From contig NOWV01000014.1 of NCBI GenBank assembly GCA_003344405.1, forward strand, positions 682,001-746,000: a stretch of 64,000 nt of DNA, in the 5' to 3' direction. Position numbers and translations under genes: made by a program. Positions 51,823-64,000 of the stretch are shown here, one piece after another (positions within the stretch are counted from its first letter, which is position 1; each line of letters starts with the position of its first letter). The DNA comes from Trichoplax sp. H2 (lineage: Eukaryota > Placozoa > Uniplacotomia > Trichoplacea). The notes under the pieces are model-generated. The model had not been told where the DNA came from. It saw nothing but the letters and a program-made list of their open reading frames with translations, and ran no database searches.

Positions 51823-52340
51823 CCTGTACTGTACTTTACACTCTATAGTACTGTATAGCAGAGTACAGGATGTTGACTAATGCTGCTGGTATTTTGGATC
51901 GATTGCATTGCCTATTTGCACTAGGGGAGCTGGGTTGTTCAACTTGTGCTTTGACGGATAGAAAGGTTAGACACTTGCTTGCAATGTCTTTCCAGAGGAT
52001 AGCACTCGTAGGATTGTGTTTTGATCGAGTACTGGGCCGGTCCATTGTAGAGTAAAGTCAAACTTGCACCTTTTCTTGCCCCAAAAAAAGATCGACAACT
52101 GTGCCCCCCTCCCCCATAAACCGGATTGGGGACTTGTCAGGTTCACTTCCCACTGGAGTTAAGGGTACAGTACGTACTGTACCGTACAGTACAGTGTATT
52201 CTGTGCAATTTCCACGGGTTTGGCTAGTGAACAGTACAGTACAGTACTGTACCATGTACAGTACAGTACTGTACCATGTACAGTACATTGTGCACGGTAC
52301 TGTAGATCCTGTACCGTACCGTGCCGTACCGTGCGTGGAT
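51823..52340. promoter_or_regulatory. Dense GTAC palindrome cluster upstream of SLC34
   Basis: Includes CCTGTACTGTAC...AGAGTACAGG (51823-51870, itself an inverted repeat), GTACAGTACGTACTGTACCGTACAGTACAG near 52166-52195, two direct copies of GTACAGTACAGTACTGTACCAT (about 52234-52277), and GTACCGTACCGTGCCGTACCGTG near 52312-52335. GTACAGTACTGTAC is a perfect 14-bp palindrome. Overlapping frames on both strands (51836-52367) arise from the repeats. Confidence 0.65.
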
Positions 52341-52745
52341 GAAGTTGACGGCAGATGCAGTCACTAGGAAAACTTTCCTACCCGACCGTACGCCAAGTGT
52401 CAATCACTTACGATCGCCTTGAATACTGTACATACATTAAGGTACGTTTTAATGGATTGAACAAAAGCATCGATTACTAAACCGATTGCTGAATGGCTAA
52501 TGAGCACGTGTATGTACACAAGCATAGTATACACAGTAACTTGGTGATGATTGGATAACAGGCTCTTGCCGGCAGACATCATCATGTATAAAAAGAATGC
52601 AAAACCAGGTTGAGTCCATTCGACACTTTTTTGATGCGCGGTATTTTTCTACCTGCTGCTGTAAGCTGAAGATTGCTGACTCCTTTTTTTGAGGGCTTGC
52701 TCAACTTTTCTCATCTCCGAACGTTGAAATTGATAATCGATACAA

Positions 52746-55706
52746 ATGTTGCTAGAAGGCGCGGAAGTCGATGGTAAGAAGGCAAAAAATGGAACTGAAG
52801 TCAAATTAGACGTAGCCGAGACGGATATCGTCCTCAAAGTAAGTTTTCTAACAATCAATCAATCAATCTGTGTTGAATCCGACGAGCACAAGGTCGACTT
52901 GTACCGACCCATTGATGCCTCGACCAATGACGATACAAACGTCTCCAATCAATCATCTGTACTGTAGTTTAGTACTGTACACTGTACAGTATGGACTGTT
53001 GAGGTCAAGCGTACAGTAGTTTCCAACGTTTACACAGTGCCGCTACTGAACAAGACGCATGTTCTCCATGGAAACTTGTCTTGTACAAGGCATTTGCAAT
53101 GGAAGTAGCAAACTCTCACTCTCTCTCTCTCTTTAGGGACCATGTCGTGATGATAGATAGATAGATTGACCATCGCAGCGTGCAATATTATTTTTACACT
53201 ATCTAGTCTATTTTGTAGTGTGCTACCATTGGTTTGTCAGTTGGCAAGTGTGCTCTACTCAATCAATAAATAATTCATGATTGACAGTAATTCATGAATA
53301 TGGAAGACTGGTATTTAGTACAGATGAAAGTGGATACTTTCTGAAATTATGAAACTACTGCTACTGCTGCTAGTTAGGAATGGCATGATTTAAATATCCA
53401 ATAGCATTGCTTGACCTTGTTGATCTGGATGTGTGTTAAATAACCTCCCTGTATGCACGTTACCATCAACCCTAATATAGTTGGATCATGGGGAGGTGAA
53501 ACGCTATTCATGCTTGTAGAGTGGCGTTTCGTTGGCCATCAAGGAGCATAAGACTATGCCACCATGATGACACCGCGTCTTTCAGTAGTGTTTGAATTTG
53601 AAAATGATACATATGATATGGCCAGAACATGACCTGGCTTCGATTTTCTGACCTATATAAATTGTTTGTATTCTGAATAGACCAATGATAACAATAGAAA
53701 CTTGATCAAAAATGACGAAAAGGAAGAAAAAGAATACGATCCATGGCAAGCACCTGAATTAGTTGACAACTCTCCAGCATGGGCAGGTATGCTAACGTTA
53801 GCAATCGACAGTATTGTAAAGTATTACTGAAATATTTTCAATTGAAAAATTGTTTTTGACAACCGTACGCCTATTAATGAATTATTGATTGGCGGCACAT
53901 AAAGTAAGACGCTTGCTCAAAACCCTTGCTAACCAGTCAATACTGATATCGGTGCATGTTTTTAATCCTTTTAAATAGAACTCAACGGCAAGGAGAAACT
54001 GCAAAGAGTTGGATACCTCTTGTTACGATTTGTTGTGATCCTTGGCAGTCTCTACCTGTTCATTTGCTCGCTTAGCTTGTTGTCTGATGCTTTCAGACTG
54101 CTAGGTGGTAAAGCAGCTGGGGAAGCGTTAGATGAAGAAGGAATTGTTGCCAATCCCATTGCTGGTCTCATGCTTGGTGTACTCGTAACCGTCTTGGTGC
54201 AAAGTTCTTCAACATCTACCTCTATTATTGTTACCATGGTCGGCGCTGACAGTAAGTTTTGATAGTTTATATTTTTACCAAATATTATTAGTGATGAAGA
54301 TGATAGGCGATGTCGCAATAGCAATAGTAATCTAATAATGTGTATCTTCACAATTAGTTTTGACTGTGCAACATGCTGTCCCTATTATCATGGGTGCCAA
54401 CATCGGTACATCTGTTACCAATACAATAGTATCGTTTGCTCAATCACCAAACCGTGATGAATTTCGCCGTGCTTTTGGCGGTGCCACCGTCCATGACATG
54501 TTTAATTGGTTAAGTGTCATTGTGCTATTGCCTATTGAAATAATTACCCATTACCTATATTGGTTATCACATGCTTTGACAGGAAATATTAAAGGAGACA
54601 GTTCCGCTAACCAGGACTTACTAAAAGCTCTTACTAGCCCCTTTACTAATCTCATCATTCAACTCGATAAAAAAGTAATTACAAACATTGCACTAGGAAA
54701 GGAAGAATATCTTAATAAAAGCTTAATAAAGGCGAGCTGTGGTTCTACTATAAACATTGTTCCAACAAATATGTCTGTGATACAAAACGTAACCGACCCT
54801 AGTACCGGAGCAATCACCTTGGATACGACTTATGAAATAGTCAATATTAGCAACATTGACAAAAAACCATGTCATTTTCTTTTTGCCAATACTGGAATGA
54901 GTGATCCTGTTGTTGGAATTATTTTGTTGTTTATGTCGATTGTTGTATTATGTGGTTGCCTCATTATGCTTGTAAAATGTTTACAAGCCTTATTGAAAGG
55001 ACATGTAGCCAAAATTATCAAGAGGACCATTAATTCTGATTTCCCCGGTAGATGGAGTGTTTTGACTGGCTATGTGTTCATGTTAGTAGGTGCAGGTGTC
55101 ACTATCATTGTTCAATCGTCGTCAGTATTCACGTCGACGTTAACTCCTCTGGTAGGTATTGGAGTTATAGAATTGGAAAGAATGTATCCATTGACATTGG
55201 GATCAAATATCGGTACAACGACAACTGGTATCCTTGCAGCTTTGGCTAGTAAAGTCGGCCTTCATAATGCCATGCAAATTGCTATTTGCCATCTCTTTTT
55301 TAACATCTCTGGAATTCTGGTATGGTATCCGATACCTTTCATGAGAAAGATTCCGGTAAAGATGGCAAGGTTTATGGGCAATACTACCGCCAAATATCGT
55401 TGGTTTGCCGTAGCTTACCTAATTTTCGCCTTCTTTATCATCCCTGGTACTATTCTTGGATTATCTTTAGCTGGCTGGTATGTGCTGTTGGCTGTCGGTG
55501 GCCCAGTGGTGCTCCTATTAATAGCAATATTAATCATAAATGTTCTACAACAGCGAAGGCCAAAAGTCCTTCCAAAAAAACTACGCACATGGGAATGGGC
55601 ACCGATTTGGCTAAAATCGCTGGAGCCTTACGATAAATTGCTTGGTCGTCTTTGCTTCTGCTGTAAATATCGATCTGGCAAGCCTGAGCCTGAAACAAAC
55701 TGTTAA
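52746..55706 (+). CDS. SLC34A: Type II Na+/phosphate cotransporter (SLC34 family)
   Basis: Plasma-membrane carrier that takes up phosphate with sodium. Exons: 52746-52838, 53681-53786, 53979-54251 and 54358-55706 (1821 nt, 606 aa), GT-AG and in phase. The charged N-terminus has DPWQAPELVD, as in other SLC34 proteins. The two inverted-repeat signatures are intact: QSSSTSTS (residues 141-148) with GANIGTSVTNT, and QSSSVFTSTLTP (410-421) with GSNIGTTTTG. GGKAAGE...NPIAGLMLGVLVTVLVQ is the classic first repeat. The large outer loop between the repeats (about 270-335) carries NKS, NMS, NVT and NIS glycosylation sites and two cysteines (about 285 and 329), as in vertebrate members. The Cys-rich tail (CFCC) may be palmitoylated. 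Exon 1 is assigned because its frame, phase 0 donor (CTCAAA|GTAAGT) and acidic content fit, but it is the least certain part. Confidence 0.95.
52960..53020. promoter_or_regulatory. GTAC words inside SLC34 intron 1
   Basis: CTGTACTGTAGTTTAGTACTGTACACTGTACAGTATGG, a small downstream satellite of the main cluster. Intron 1 (52839-53680) also holds a (CT)n run near 53117-53132 and a (GATA)n run near 53152-53165, and no gene. Confidence 0.45.
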
Positions 55707-55826
55707 TACTTTTTATTCATTTTGCATAATATATTTTAGTCGCACATTACAGTGTTGGAAAAATTCCAGACGCATTGATATATAGAATTTATCATCATAT
55801 AGACGAAAACACTAATCTAGATTGAC

Positions 55827-55832
55827 AATAAA
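55827..55832 (+). terminator. Polyadenylation signal AATAAA of SLC34
   Basis: First AATAAA after the SLC34 stop codon, 121 nt downstream, in AT-rich 3' sequence. Confidence 0.5.
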
Positions 55833-56388
55833 CTCTATTGATTGTGAGTTATTTGCAAGATGCCAGAGCAATAGAAAAGATTGCTTTGGTAAATTTGTTG
55901 ATGGTTTACAAATACAATTTTGCAAGGACGCGAAATGACATTTAAGCATTGTCCGACTTTGTTAAGATTAATTAAAAATAAGACAGATATTGATTATTGA
56001 GTATATAGGCATTTATTATTGCTTGGCGATGGTATGTAACGTATGTTGTTGATTCTCTTTACGACAATATTGCTTCTATATTTTTAAATATGTATTTTGT
56101 TGCAACAAAAAAAAATGCAACCTGGTACGTATGACTTGCTCTAATGACAATTTATTGCCAAAATGATAAAAAAAAGTAAATTGAAAACTTAAAACTGAGA
56201 AGTCTTTTGATTTCGATGCGACTACAGCGTGAACTCGGAAAGAGTTCTGACGCCTCAGTTTTCTACATCAACTATGTCATAGTGTATACTGTAAATACAT
56301 TAAGGGTGCACTATCGGCCTTGAGCCACGAAAATCCTAGAGGGTGTATCCATAATCTAATTTATTTAAGACAGACAACAGGCCTACAA

Positions 56389-56412
56389 TGCTACAGGTTG
56401 GTTTGTAGGCCT
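56389..56412. repeat. Perfect 10-bp inverted repeat
   Basis: AGGCCTACAA and TTGTAGGCCT, separated by a short (roughly 4-14 bp) loop depending on where the arms are taken to end. A hairpin in the spacer between SLC34 and PPCS; function unknown. Confidence 0.6.
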
Positions 56413-57237
56413 CCATTGATTGTACAGTTACATGACTTTTTACTGGATAAGTTGTTTCCAGTTTTGCTACGAATTTTTATCTTACTACTCTTCTAATCTA
56501 CGAACTACGACGCTTGATGCGAATGCTATAGGCTGGTAACTATAGTTCGACATCACAGCGCTCAACTTTATTTATACCATTTCTTTTTATAAAATATTTC
56601 TTTTCATAATTTATCCTAAAATATTCTTCATAATGTACAATGTCTCCATTCCTCTATAGAAGGATTGATATCGTATGATGAAATAAATTGTTTGTAAAAA
56701 TTGTAATATGCGTCTAATCTTTGTTTGTTTTTAATTAATACGCTATCGTAGACCGCGAAATCTTTGCGCGCCAACAACTAGAAATGGCGTTAGCAACCAG
56801 TAACCATTGTATATGTATGGGTAATTCTCTATGGCGTTTAGTTCAAAGTTAGAGTAGAAGTAGACCAAGAACTAAAGTACTGTAAGTACTAGTCTACTAC
56901 TAGATCCTCGTTAAGTTGGGCGGAGTCCCTCAAGCCAACTTTTCAGTGTCATGGGTTGCAAAGTTCACGATTCTCTCTCTATTGGACGAAAAATTTTGCC
57001 CAATTGCAAATTCTAGCAGAATTATTTGCCCGTCACTATGGACAACTAAAAGCTAGCTGTAAGAATTAGTCCATGACTAAACGCACAAAACCAAACAACC
57101 AGTTCTAGTCCTAAATAGTCCTAAACACAGTACACAGGACGACCATAGTGGCTAGCACCTCTAGACCACCATTAAGGGGCGTGGCGAGCCCTCTTCAACT
57201 GGCTGAAAGATGTTCAGTTATAGTGTTGCCTTAAATT

Positions 57238-57396
57238 ATGTCTTTCAATTGTGAAGAAATGGCCTCTAAATTTGGCTCCAATTCCATGCAGACAGATCAG
57301 TACAACCTAGAGCAATTGGCCCTTGATATTTTGATTCCTTTTTATCGCAGTATTGAAGAATTCTATTGCTTTCAAGTTTCCAATACAAACTATTAG
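57238..57396 (+). other. 52-codon ORF downstream of GC boxes, uncertain
   Basis: From ATG 57238 the frame reads MSFNCEEMASKFGSNSMQ... EQLALDILIPFYRSIEEF to TAG at 57394-57396. It follows a GC-box stretch by about 50 bp, and the composition is protein-like. An overlapping frame (57366-57575) continues in another phase. It could be a first exon or a small gene; no family recognised. Confidence 0.25.
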
Positions 57397-58016
57397 TCGG
57401 TGTTCCATGTACGATCGCTCCAATTAGCTCCAAGCCTTTTACAAGTCAAGCCTTAACACCGCTCTATAGTAGTGTCTCGTTTCAGATATCCGTTTCACTT
57501 GAAAAGATTAGCAAATTAGTTTGCCCCCCCCCGTATTTATACTACCGTGAACTCTCGGTCTATAAAGTGATATAAATTTGAGGTGGTTTTCCTGAATACT
57601 TTCAAAATTGAAATTGAAATCGTTCTAAGCCCATTCAAATCTTTGCGATCCCGCCATATGGGTCCACCTAGGACAGTGTACAGTACAGTACACCCAGCGC
57701 CCATACTGTACACTGTACCGTACAGTACTGTACACTGTACCGTACAGTACCGTGCTTCTCTCGCATTGAAGCACAGACAAGCGGAATCCTGGACATGTGA
57801 ATGTAATATCAATGTTCAAATCGATCACTCCAGCCATCTTGACGATTTTTGCTACGGACAAGAATAACATCGAACACAACTTTGAATGTTAATTCAATCA
57901 GTAGGTTATATTCATGATTAGAAACTGGTATTATTAGTGCTATAGCTAATTTTGGCAATAATTCAAGTCCATCACTTTAGTTTTGCATTGTCATCGAGAG
58001 AAGTATTGAACGTGCA
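57397..58016. promoter_or_regulatory. 5' flank of PPCS with GTAC cluster
   Basis: GTACAGTACAGTACACCC and TACTGTACACTGTACCGTACAGTACTGTACACTGTACCGTACAGTACCGTG occupy about 57674-57752, 265-345 bp before the PPCS ATG. Frames on both strands here (57537-57879) are by-products. A run of ten C at about 57524 precedes it. Confidence 0.55.
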
Positions 58017-60683
58017 ATGAATAGCTATCAAGAGCAAATTGAATTTATGGCAGCAAATCCTCCACCGGATAATATCCATGAAATCCAACTGACCGTTCAT
58101 CAATTCCTGTCTCAACATATCGATCATCGTGATCATCGCATTGCTTTTATAACGGTAAGTCTAGAACAATGATAATAGAATGCTTGTAATGCAAAAGAAA
58201 AAAAATGAATTGGAGGCAGCACAGCTGATGAACCAAGTGGCTGCTTCATTTGAAATGCCTCCACAAATCAATGAATGACTAATACAGTACATGTCCTAGA
58301 GCATTTCGTGATCAAGTTAGAAAAATTGTAATAATAACAATCATCGCTAGGTATAAAAACCGAGATTCCGTTTTACCGTATAGAATGAACGATGACAATA
58401 CTTTAGCCTTGAAGTAGACTGCAATAAAGTCTAAATGAAATTTTGATAATTTACGTATGGCAACATCAGTGATGAATGATATTGAGATGATACGCATAAT
58501 TTAGTGTATGCCGATATAGCATCTTCGAGATCTAATATGTCTATATGCGTGAGTTACACTTAAACGTACAAAATCAGTAGATTAAATAATACGGTCTTAA
58601 CACATCAAGATGCACTATATTAACATATAGCATAATATTGATCAAATATCAGCGTACAAACACTCCTGCTGCTGCTAGAGTTATCTTTTGGTACGCAAAC
58701 GTCATGACATTAGCAATATAACGTTCAATAAATTTAGATTAACTCGATGCAAATGCAAAATATATATTTTGATCGAGTAGCTTTACATGATTATTATGCA
58801 TAGATTATCCTGTATGGTAGTTTAGCCATCTCTTACATCGTGTCAAGAAGTATAAATTCAAAGCTTTATCAAAGAAAAAACTCTGTCACTATAGATTGTA
58901 ACGAGAGTTTGACAAATAAATTACTAAAAAAGTCAAATTCGAGCGTGCTTATTTTTTTCTGCAATAGTCTGGTGGCACTTCTGTTCCATTGGAAAGAAAC
59001 ACTGTACGATTTATTGAAAATTTCAGTTCCGGAAAGCGAGGTTCGGCATCAGCAGAGTATCCTAATCCAAAGAAATAGCGTCGACTATCTTATTTGCAGT
59101 ATTACTGTTAGTACTAACTTACATAAACAGTATGACAACCATTTATACAATAGATGTAGCTGTTTGTGCCTTAACGAAATATATGCACTTGCCAATGTAG
59201 GTATTTTATACGTTGTGGATATATAGTCATATTCTTGTATCGCAAGAGTTCTTTGCAGCCATTTCAACGACACTGGAGGTCTTTAAATTTTCTAGACTCT
59301 TTGGAATGCCACTGTAATAGCGATAACGAAGCTGTAATTACTGGTATGTTGTTACTTAAAAGTTTAGCTTGGACATTGATTCGATAAAGTTATTTAGCCA
59401 TACTAGCTTCCTGATGTCTGAAAAATGTCGATATATTTTGATACAGTAAATAACCCTAAGCTCTTGACAAGTCTGCAATGCTATCAACAGGTAAGATACG
59501 AGTACATCCGTTTGCTATGATATCATCGTCATTGGCAATAACTATTTGAATGAAAATTGAATGGATTTCACTGAGTATTAGTCATTTCGTCTTAAAAACC
59601 TGATATTAGAACGATATGGTAAGATGATTTAATAATGCGCATTCTTAAATTATAGGCTCGAAGTCAAGGAAAACTCTTAGTGATCGATTACACTACTCTA
59701 TTCGATTATTTGCATCTGTTACATGCTATTACCAAAGAATTGAAGGTTTTCCATTCCAGAGCCTTGGTATACCTAGCAGCGGCTGTTTCCGATTTCTATC
59801 TTCCATTGGAGCGAATGGTACAGAAAATTAAAAATCATTTATCTATTCTTTAGCATATCTATATTATCAACTTTTTGCACTTGTCTAAATGACCATGTCC
59901 ATCACTTTTATATGATCTGTTAAATGTTTATTGAAATTTTGCGTCAGAACAGATGAACAATATTTTCGTTCTCTATCGTTGCAAATTGTCATTATTTTTA
60001 CAAATTTCTTAGACTGAGCACAAGATTCAATCTGCTAATGAAAAGCTAACGATACAGCTAGAAGCTGTGCCTAAAATGCTAAAAGTCTTGATTGACGAAT
60101 GGATTTCAAATGCCTATATTGTATCATTTAAGGTATTACTTCTACAATTGCTTTTAGCTTCAGATTAATATAAAACTACAATTGAGATCGTCACAAAGAT
60201 ACACTGACGAAATCTTTATGACTAAATTCCATAATTATTTATTGTAGCTAGAAACAGATCAAAAGATACTTATTGAGAAAGCGCAGCGATCATTACAAAA
60301 GTATTCTCACCAAGTAAGTCCGTGCTTGAGGGTGATCTTAATCCTGAATATTTATTCTGTGCGTATAGACCCACTATAAAATTTTGTGTTTGATACTCGT
60401 GAATGTAATGGAATTCTAATGTTTGTGCTCGCATTCAGCATAGAAATTTTATGTGTGCTTACTTATACATTTATCTTATCCATCCTTAACATATAGTCAA
60501 TTTTTCTATTAGCTAGTCATAGCCAATTTGTTGCAAAGTCGCGAAACTCGAGTAGTGATGGTAACTCTTGCCGGACAAGAAGTTATTGAAATGTCGAATG
60601 ATGAGATTGAATCTGATAAAGAAATTGAAGAAAAAATTATATCCTATATAGTAATGAAACATCAGCATTACGTTAGTTTATAG
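58017..60683 (+). CDS. PPCS: Phosphopantothenate-cysteine ligase
   Basis: Second enzyme of CoA synthesis from pantothenate: joins 4'-phosphopantothenate and cysteine using ATP in animals. Exons: 58017-58154, 58968-59056, 59201-59343, 59447-59490, 59656-59817, 60013-60132, 60248-60313 and 60513-60683 (933 nt, 310 aa; the human protein has 311). All eight are GT-AG and keep frame; most are too short to show as open frames. Hallmarks: [20 protein letters not shown] (residues 47-66) followed by [12 protein letters not shown], the nucleotide-binding region; [78 protein letters not shown]; and [18 protein letters not shown]. The 128-codon frame at 58840-59226 overlapping exon 2 is a false lead in another frame. 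Confidence 0.97.
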
Positions 60684-63600
60684 CTGCGAAGCTGATATAC
60701 TTGTGTATGTGTAAAGACATATATATTTAAATGTTTTACCAGTTGCAACTGGGCTATATTTCTTATTAAAAAAATTTAATTTATGATCGTGGTAAAGTTT
60801 GAAATACTGAATATAAATTTTTTCAGGCGCATTTAATTCTGCGCTACTATTCGCGGTCGACCACTTACAGTTTGTATAGGAATAAAACTAATGATGACTT
60901 AACAATTACTTGGCTTTAAAGGAAGGAACTTACTCTTCTAATATGTCACATTTACTCTTAGTTATTCAGATTGATTACTTTAATCAGTGGTAAGTCTATT
61001 TAGAGAAAAATTAATCTATATTATAAGACATCAGAATAAAGGATCTGATGTTTCTATGATTAGACTACATTGGATTGATACGCGATAAAACTATATCTTC
61101 CTTATTGATGCTAAATGTATGGTCTTGAAAGCTTTCAAGTATCATCGTAAGATAGCAATTTCGTTTAGACGTATAAATGGTATGCTCTAACTCCGAGGCT
61201 ACTTGAACTAAGGATTCTAAAACTTTTTTTAAATGAGTAGAAATCTGTTAATTCATGATATCAAATTAGAGGGGCTGGCTAAACCATGTGGAAGAGGTTG
61301 GCTTAAAAGTGTAAATATTGTAATGAAGACTAAAAAGAAAATATTTACCTACGTACCTTCATGGTTGCATCCTCCTTCCATCTATATATAGTTTACAGAT
61401 ATATATATATTATACATCTATATGGCGATTTTATTTCAAAAATGTTATTTACTATATATAGCACAGTATTGTCTTAAAGGATATCGAAAGAATATATGCA
61501 ATTAAATCATTCACAGCATAATGATGGTTCATAAGTGGATTGGATAGAGCTGTAACATATCATTACTTTAACAAATTGCTAATAAGGATCGTGTTTATTA
61601 AAACTATGACTCATCATAAGTAATATACGACGATGTTTTTTCCGTATTAGTGTGCTATAGGTCTTCAGATCATCGATGATTTAATATATATAATTACTGT
61701 ATAAATGAGTCATCTTATTAAATATACTATACCTAAGGATTTCTTCATCACCTTGTTTCTGGTAAGGGAAACTATGGTATACCGTTTACTTCAGCTGCTT
61801 GCATGGTCATCGTGTACGCGTACAGTATCCCAAGATCGATGATATTGAACAATTCGTTATAGTAATAACTGTAAACGAATTTTATTAAAAGCTATGCTGG
61901 AGTATAACTTTGTAGTTCAGTAGTATTTCTATAAAATACTACAGTGATTAACTTAGATCTTATCAATTGGCTCCTTAATTCTATTTACGCGGTCATACTA
62001 GTAGATCATCTAAAGGGCATGCTCTACGTCGCATATTAACATTTCAGAATTCTCTTCATTAATTAAAAGGGCCCTAACTAAATTTTATATTGATGATCTC
62101 ATCTTTTTATTTTTTGCATAAGTTCTGCAATTATTTGACCTCCGTTCATGCGCCAACTTCTAGGAAATAGTTACAATAAACCATTTTTATGGATATTATG
62201 AAACCATTAATTACGGTATCTTGCACTTTCGCAGTAATAGCAGTACTTTACTATGCAGCGTTAACGAGTCCAAGTTAGCAATGATCTCATTTTTACGTAG
62301 TTAGAACTATAAGAACCATGTCTTGATATAATTCTACCGTTAAAAATGGATAATAATATCTTTGTTGATAATATACTAGGTACCTTCAGGACTTGTACAT
62401 ATGATAATATTCATATATATCTTTTAGGTAGTACAATAACAGATTGTTTGTAGCAATATATTTAACAAAACAATCTTAGCAGAAATATCTTGGTATTGAG
62501 ATTGTTATGCGTCGTTGTTTTGTTCTGAAGAATATACTTTTAAAATATATTGCTTTTTAAACAATAATGCTGTTGATGTAAACAGATGATAATACTGTAA
62601 TCGATCCATATTATACTAATATATTATGCTTATTTATAGTTGCGGTCTACTCGGTATGCAAATAATACGAGAAAAACATATTATCATCATTCACCTCAAT
62701 ACATATGTTACCACATATGGTACTATGAAACGATAATAAAGAAGAGGTATAAAATTTAGAGTACTCTAATGAACAATAAATTTTTGATAGTAAGAGATTA
62801 GTGAAGCAGTAAACAGCTGGCTTTTACCAATTTAGCAATAGTAATACAATGTATATTCTCAATCAACTCGAAGACGATGAAAAACGTAAAGAAGTGCTGA
62901 AGATGACTTTGCATAAATGATGTATTAGGAGTAATTAATTTTGTAAGATGTAACGTGCATCTTGCTTTATATAAGCTATAACTTCATTGATTTTTAAATC
63001 TTTATCGATCTATTTTGACGGTTAGCGATTTAGACAATATGTAGATTAGCTATTCAACCTATCTAAAGGGACCCTTGTTTTTATGCATGTTAGAAATTAA
63101 TTTAAGAATAGTAAGTGCGTGTTATACATTGTCATAGATATCATTTTCTTAATAATTATATAAAGAATACTAAACTGATTAAAGATGCTTATGTTTCTTG
63201 AATAATTAAGAAATTCTGATTTGATCCTAAATTGAACTGGCATTAGTTAAAGCAATCCTTCAAGTTATATTATAGTATCATGCGTGATATTAATCATATT
63301 AAATTGCGATTAATATCATGTATAGCACACATGCATATTGATTATACTGCAACTTTCAATGATGGCTATTTTATAACAAGTGGTAACGATGTCTTATATC
63401 GAGAATTAACGCTATAGTATTTTAAAAGAATCGCCATTGGTTCTACTTTTTGTATAATTTCAATAGTATAAAACTTCATGGCAGTTAAAGGTACAACTCG
63501 TATTAGATATTCCAGTAGTCAGCTCGAACGGAAGCGATTGTAACAATAAATGAATTTTTAATACTACAATTGTTTTTGACCACGTTGAATTGAAAATACG

Positions 63601-64000
63601 TTACAAAATATTAACATGTTTCTAATGTATACGCCACAACTGGTAAATTTTCTGCAAATGATTAGGTTCCTATCAATCGTGCTCTTCTCTGGTACTGAGT
63701 AACATATTAGTCACCGTTCTTTTAATTGCAGTAGTTTTGGAATCGGAATTTTAACTATCGATAGTAATACAATTGGCAGTTTTAGAATTTGAACTCCTGA
63801 TTTAGCTTTATCCGTCTTCTAGCCTTATTCTCGTAAGTTATATCGATCAAAGTAATAACAAATCAAGAGCTAATGTTATTTATTTATTAATTAGAATCCG
63901 TATTGCATAAATACTGTCCAGCATTACTGATTTTTCCACGTCTGTTAATAAATAATATGAATGAGAATATTAAAATTTAATTCCATCAATACGGAAGCAA
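60684..64000. other. AT-rich spacer to the right edge
   Basis: No exon, repeat array or RNA gene recognised on either strand. AATAAA at 60881, 198 nt after the PPCS stop, is the likely PPCS polyadenylation site. Confidence 0.5.
60881..60886 (+). terminator. Polyadenylation signal AATAAA of PPCS
   Basis: First canonical AATAAA downstream of the PPCS stop codon. Confidence 0.4.

Larger units (their letters stand above)
55707..57237. other. 3' flank of SLC34 and spacer
   Basis: AATAAA at 55827 is a candidate polyadenylation site. A perfect 10-bp inverted repeat, AGGCCTACAA/TTGTAGGCCT, lies at 56389-56412. About 56740-57230 is GC-richer, with GC boxes GGGCGGAG (56918) and GGGGCGTGGC (57176), which is promoter-like. 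Confidence 0.5.

Noticed and set aside
52058-52367. Long frames on both strands over the SLC34 upstream cluster
   Set aside because: They are created by the GTAC repeat, which lacks stops on both strands; composition is repetitive (VQYC, TVPYST).
53117-53165. (CT)n and (GATA)n runs as regulatory elements
   Set aside because: Short simple-sequence runs within an intron, with no further signal; treated as ordinary microsatellites.
54052-54351. 99-codon minus-strand frame
   Set aside because: Antisense shadow of SLC34 exon 3, whose plus-strand frame holds QSSSTSTS.
58840-59226. 128-codon plus-strand frame
   Set aside because: It overlaps PPCS exon 2 in another frame and runs through its introns; the PPCS frame explains the region with conserved motifs.

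Overview
The window is nuclear DNA of an animal. It is AT-rich, its genes are broken by short GT-AG introns, most long stretches hold no gene, and every recognisable protein is metazoan in type (AGAP, SLC46, a rhodopsin-like GPCR, MSMO1, V-ATPase F, a CUB-domain membrane protein, SLC34, PPCS). Compact genes with mostly 100-600 bp introns and very AT-rich spacers fit an early-branching animal such as a placozoan (Trichoplax/Hoilungia). That is an inference from style and recall, not a proven identification.

Layout, left to right: the 3' part of an AGAP-type ArfGAP (+, 1-2047, eight exons, cut by the left edge); a spacer; an SLC46/proton-coupled-folate-transporter-like MFS carrier (-, 4605-6880, three exons) with four ~226-bp tandem repeats just upstream; a GC-richer, promoter-like stretch with a CCAAT element (about 7.95-8.16 kb); an unrecognised five-exon gene (-, 9482-11167); a prostanoid-receptor-like GPCR whose two exons (17945-18871 and 11638-11895) lie 6 kb apart but join in phase; a long decayed coding remnant (-, about 19.2-24.7 kb, perhaps to 25.7 kb); MSMO1 (+, 26355-28901, six exons); ATP6V1F (-, 29786-31277, five exons); three ~193-bp tandem repeats and a 185-bp foldback; a signal-peptide/three-CUB/TM protein (+, 33882-37632, six exons); a spacer with five ~108-bp tandem repeats (41.84-42.39 kb); a very gene-poor block (about 43-52 kb) with one GC-richer, foldable segment near 44.8 kb; an SLC34 sodium-phosphate cotransporter (+, 52746-55706, four exons); PPCS of CoA synthesis (+, 58017-60683, eight exons); then an AT-rich tail with no gene seen.

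The genes do not form one pathway. They are neighbours covering sterol demethylation, V-ATPase proton pumping, phosphate and folate/haem-like transport, CoA synthesis, Arf signalling and surface reception. The most striking non-gene signal is a family of dyad-symmetric GTAC words (GTACAGTAC/GTACTGTAC and GTACCGTAC). They form dense clusters 150-700 bp upstream of the start codons of MSMO1, ATP6V1F, SLC34 and PPCS, and I did not see them as dense clusters upstream of SLC46, the GPCR or the CUB gene. Exon joins were made by hand from splice sites and reading phase. No search was run, so family names rest on recalled motifs.
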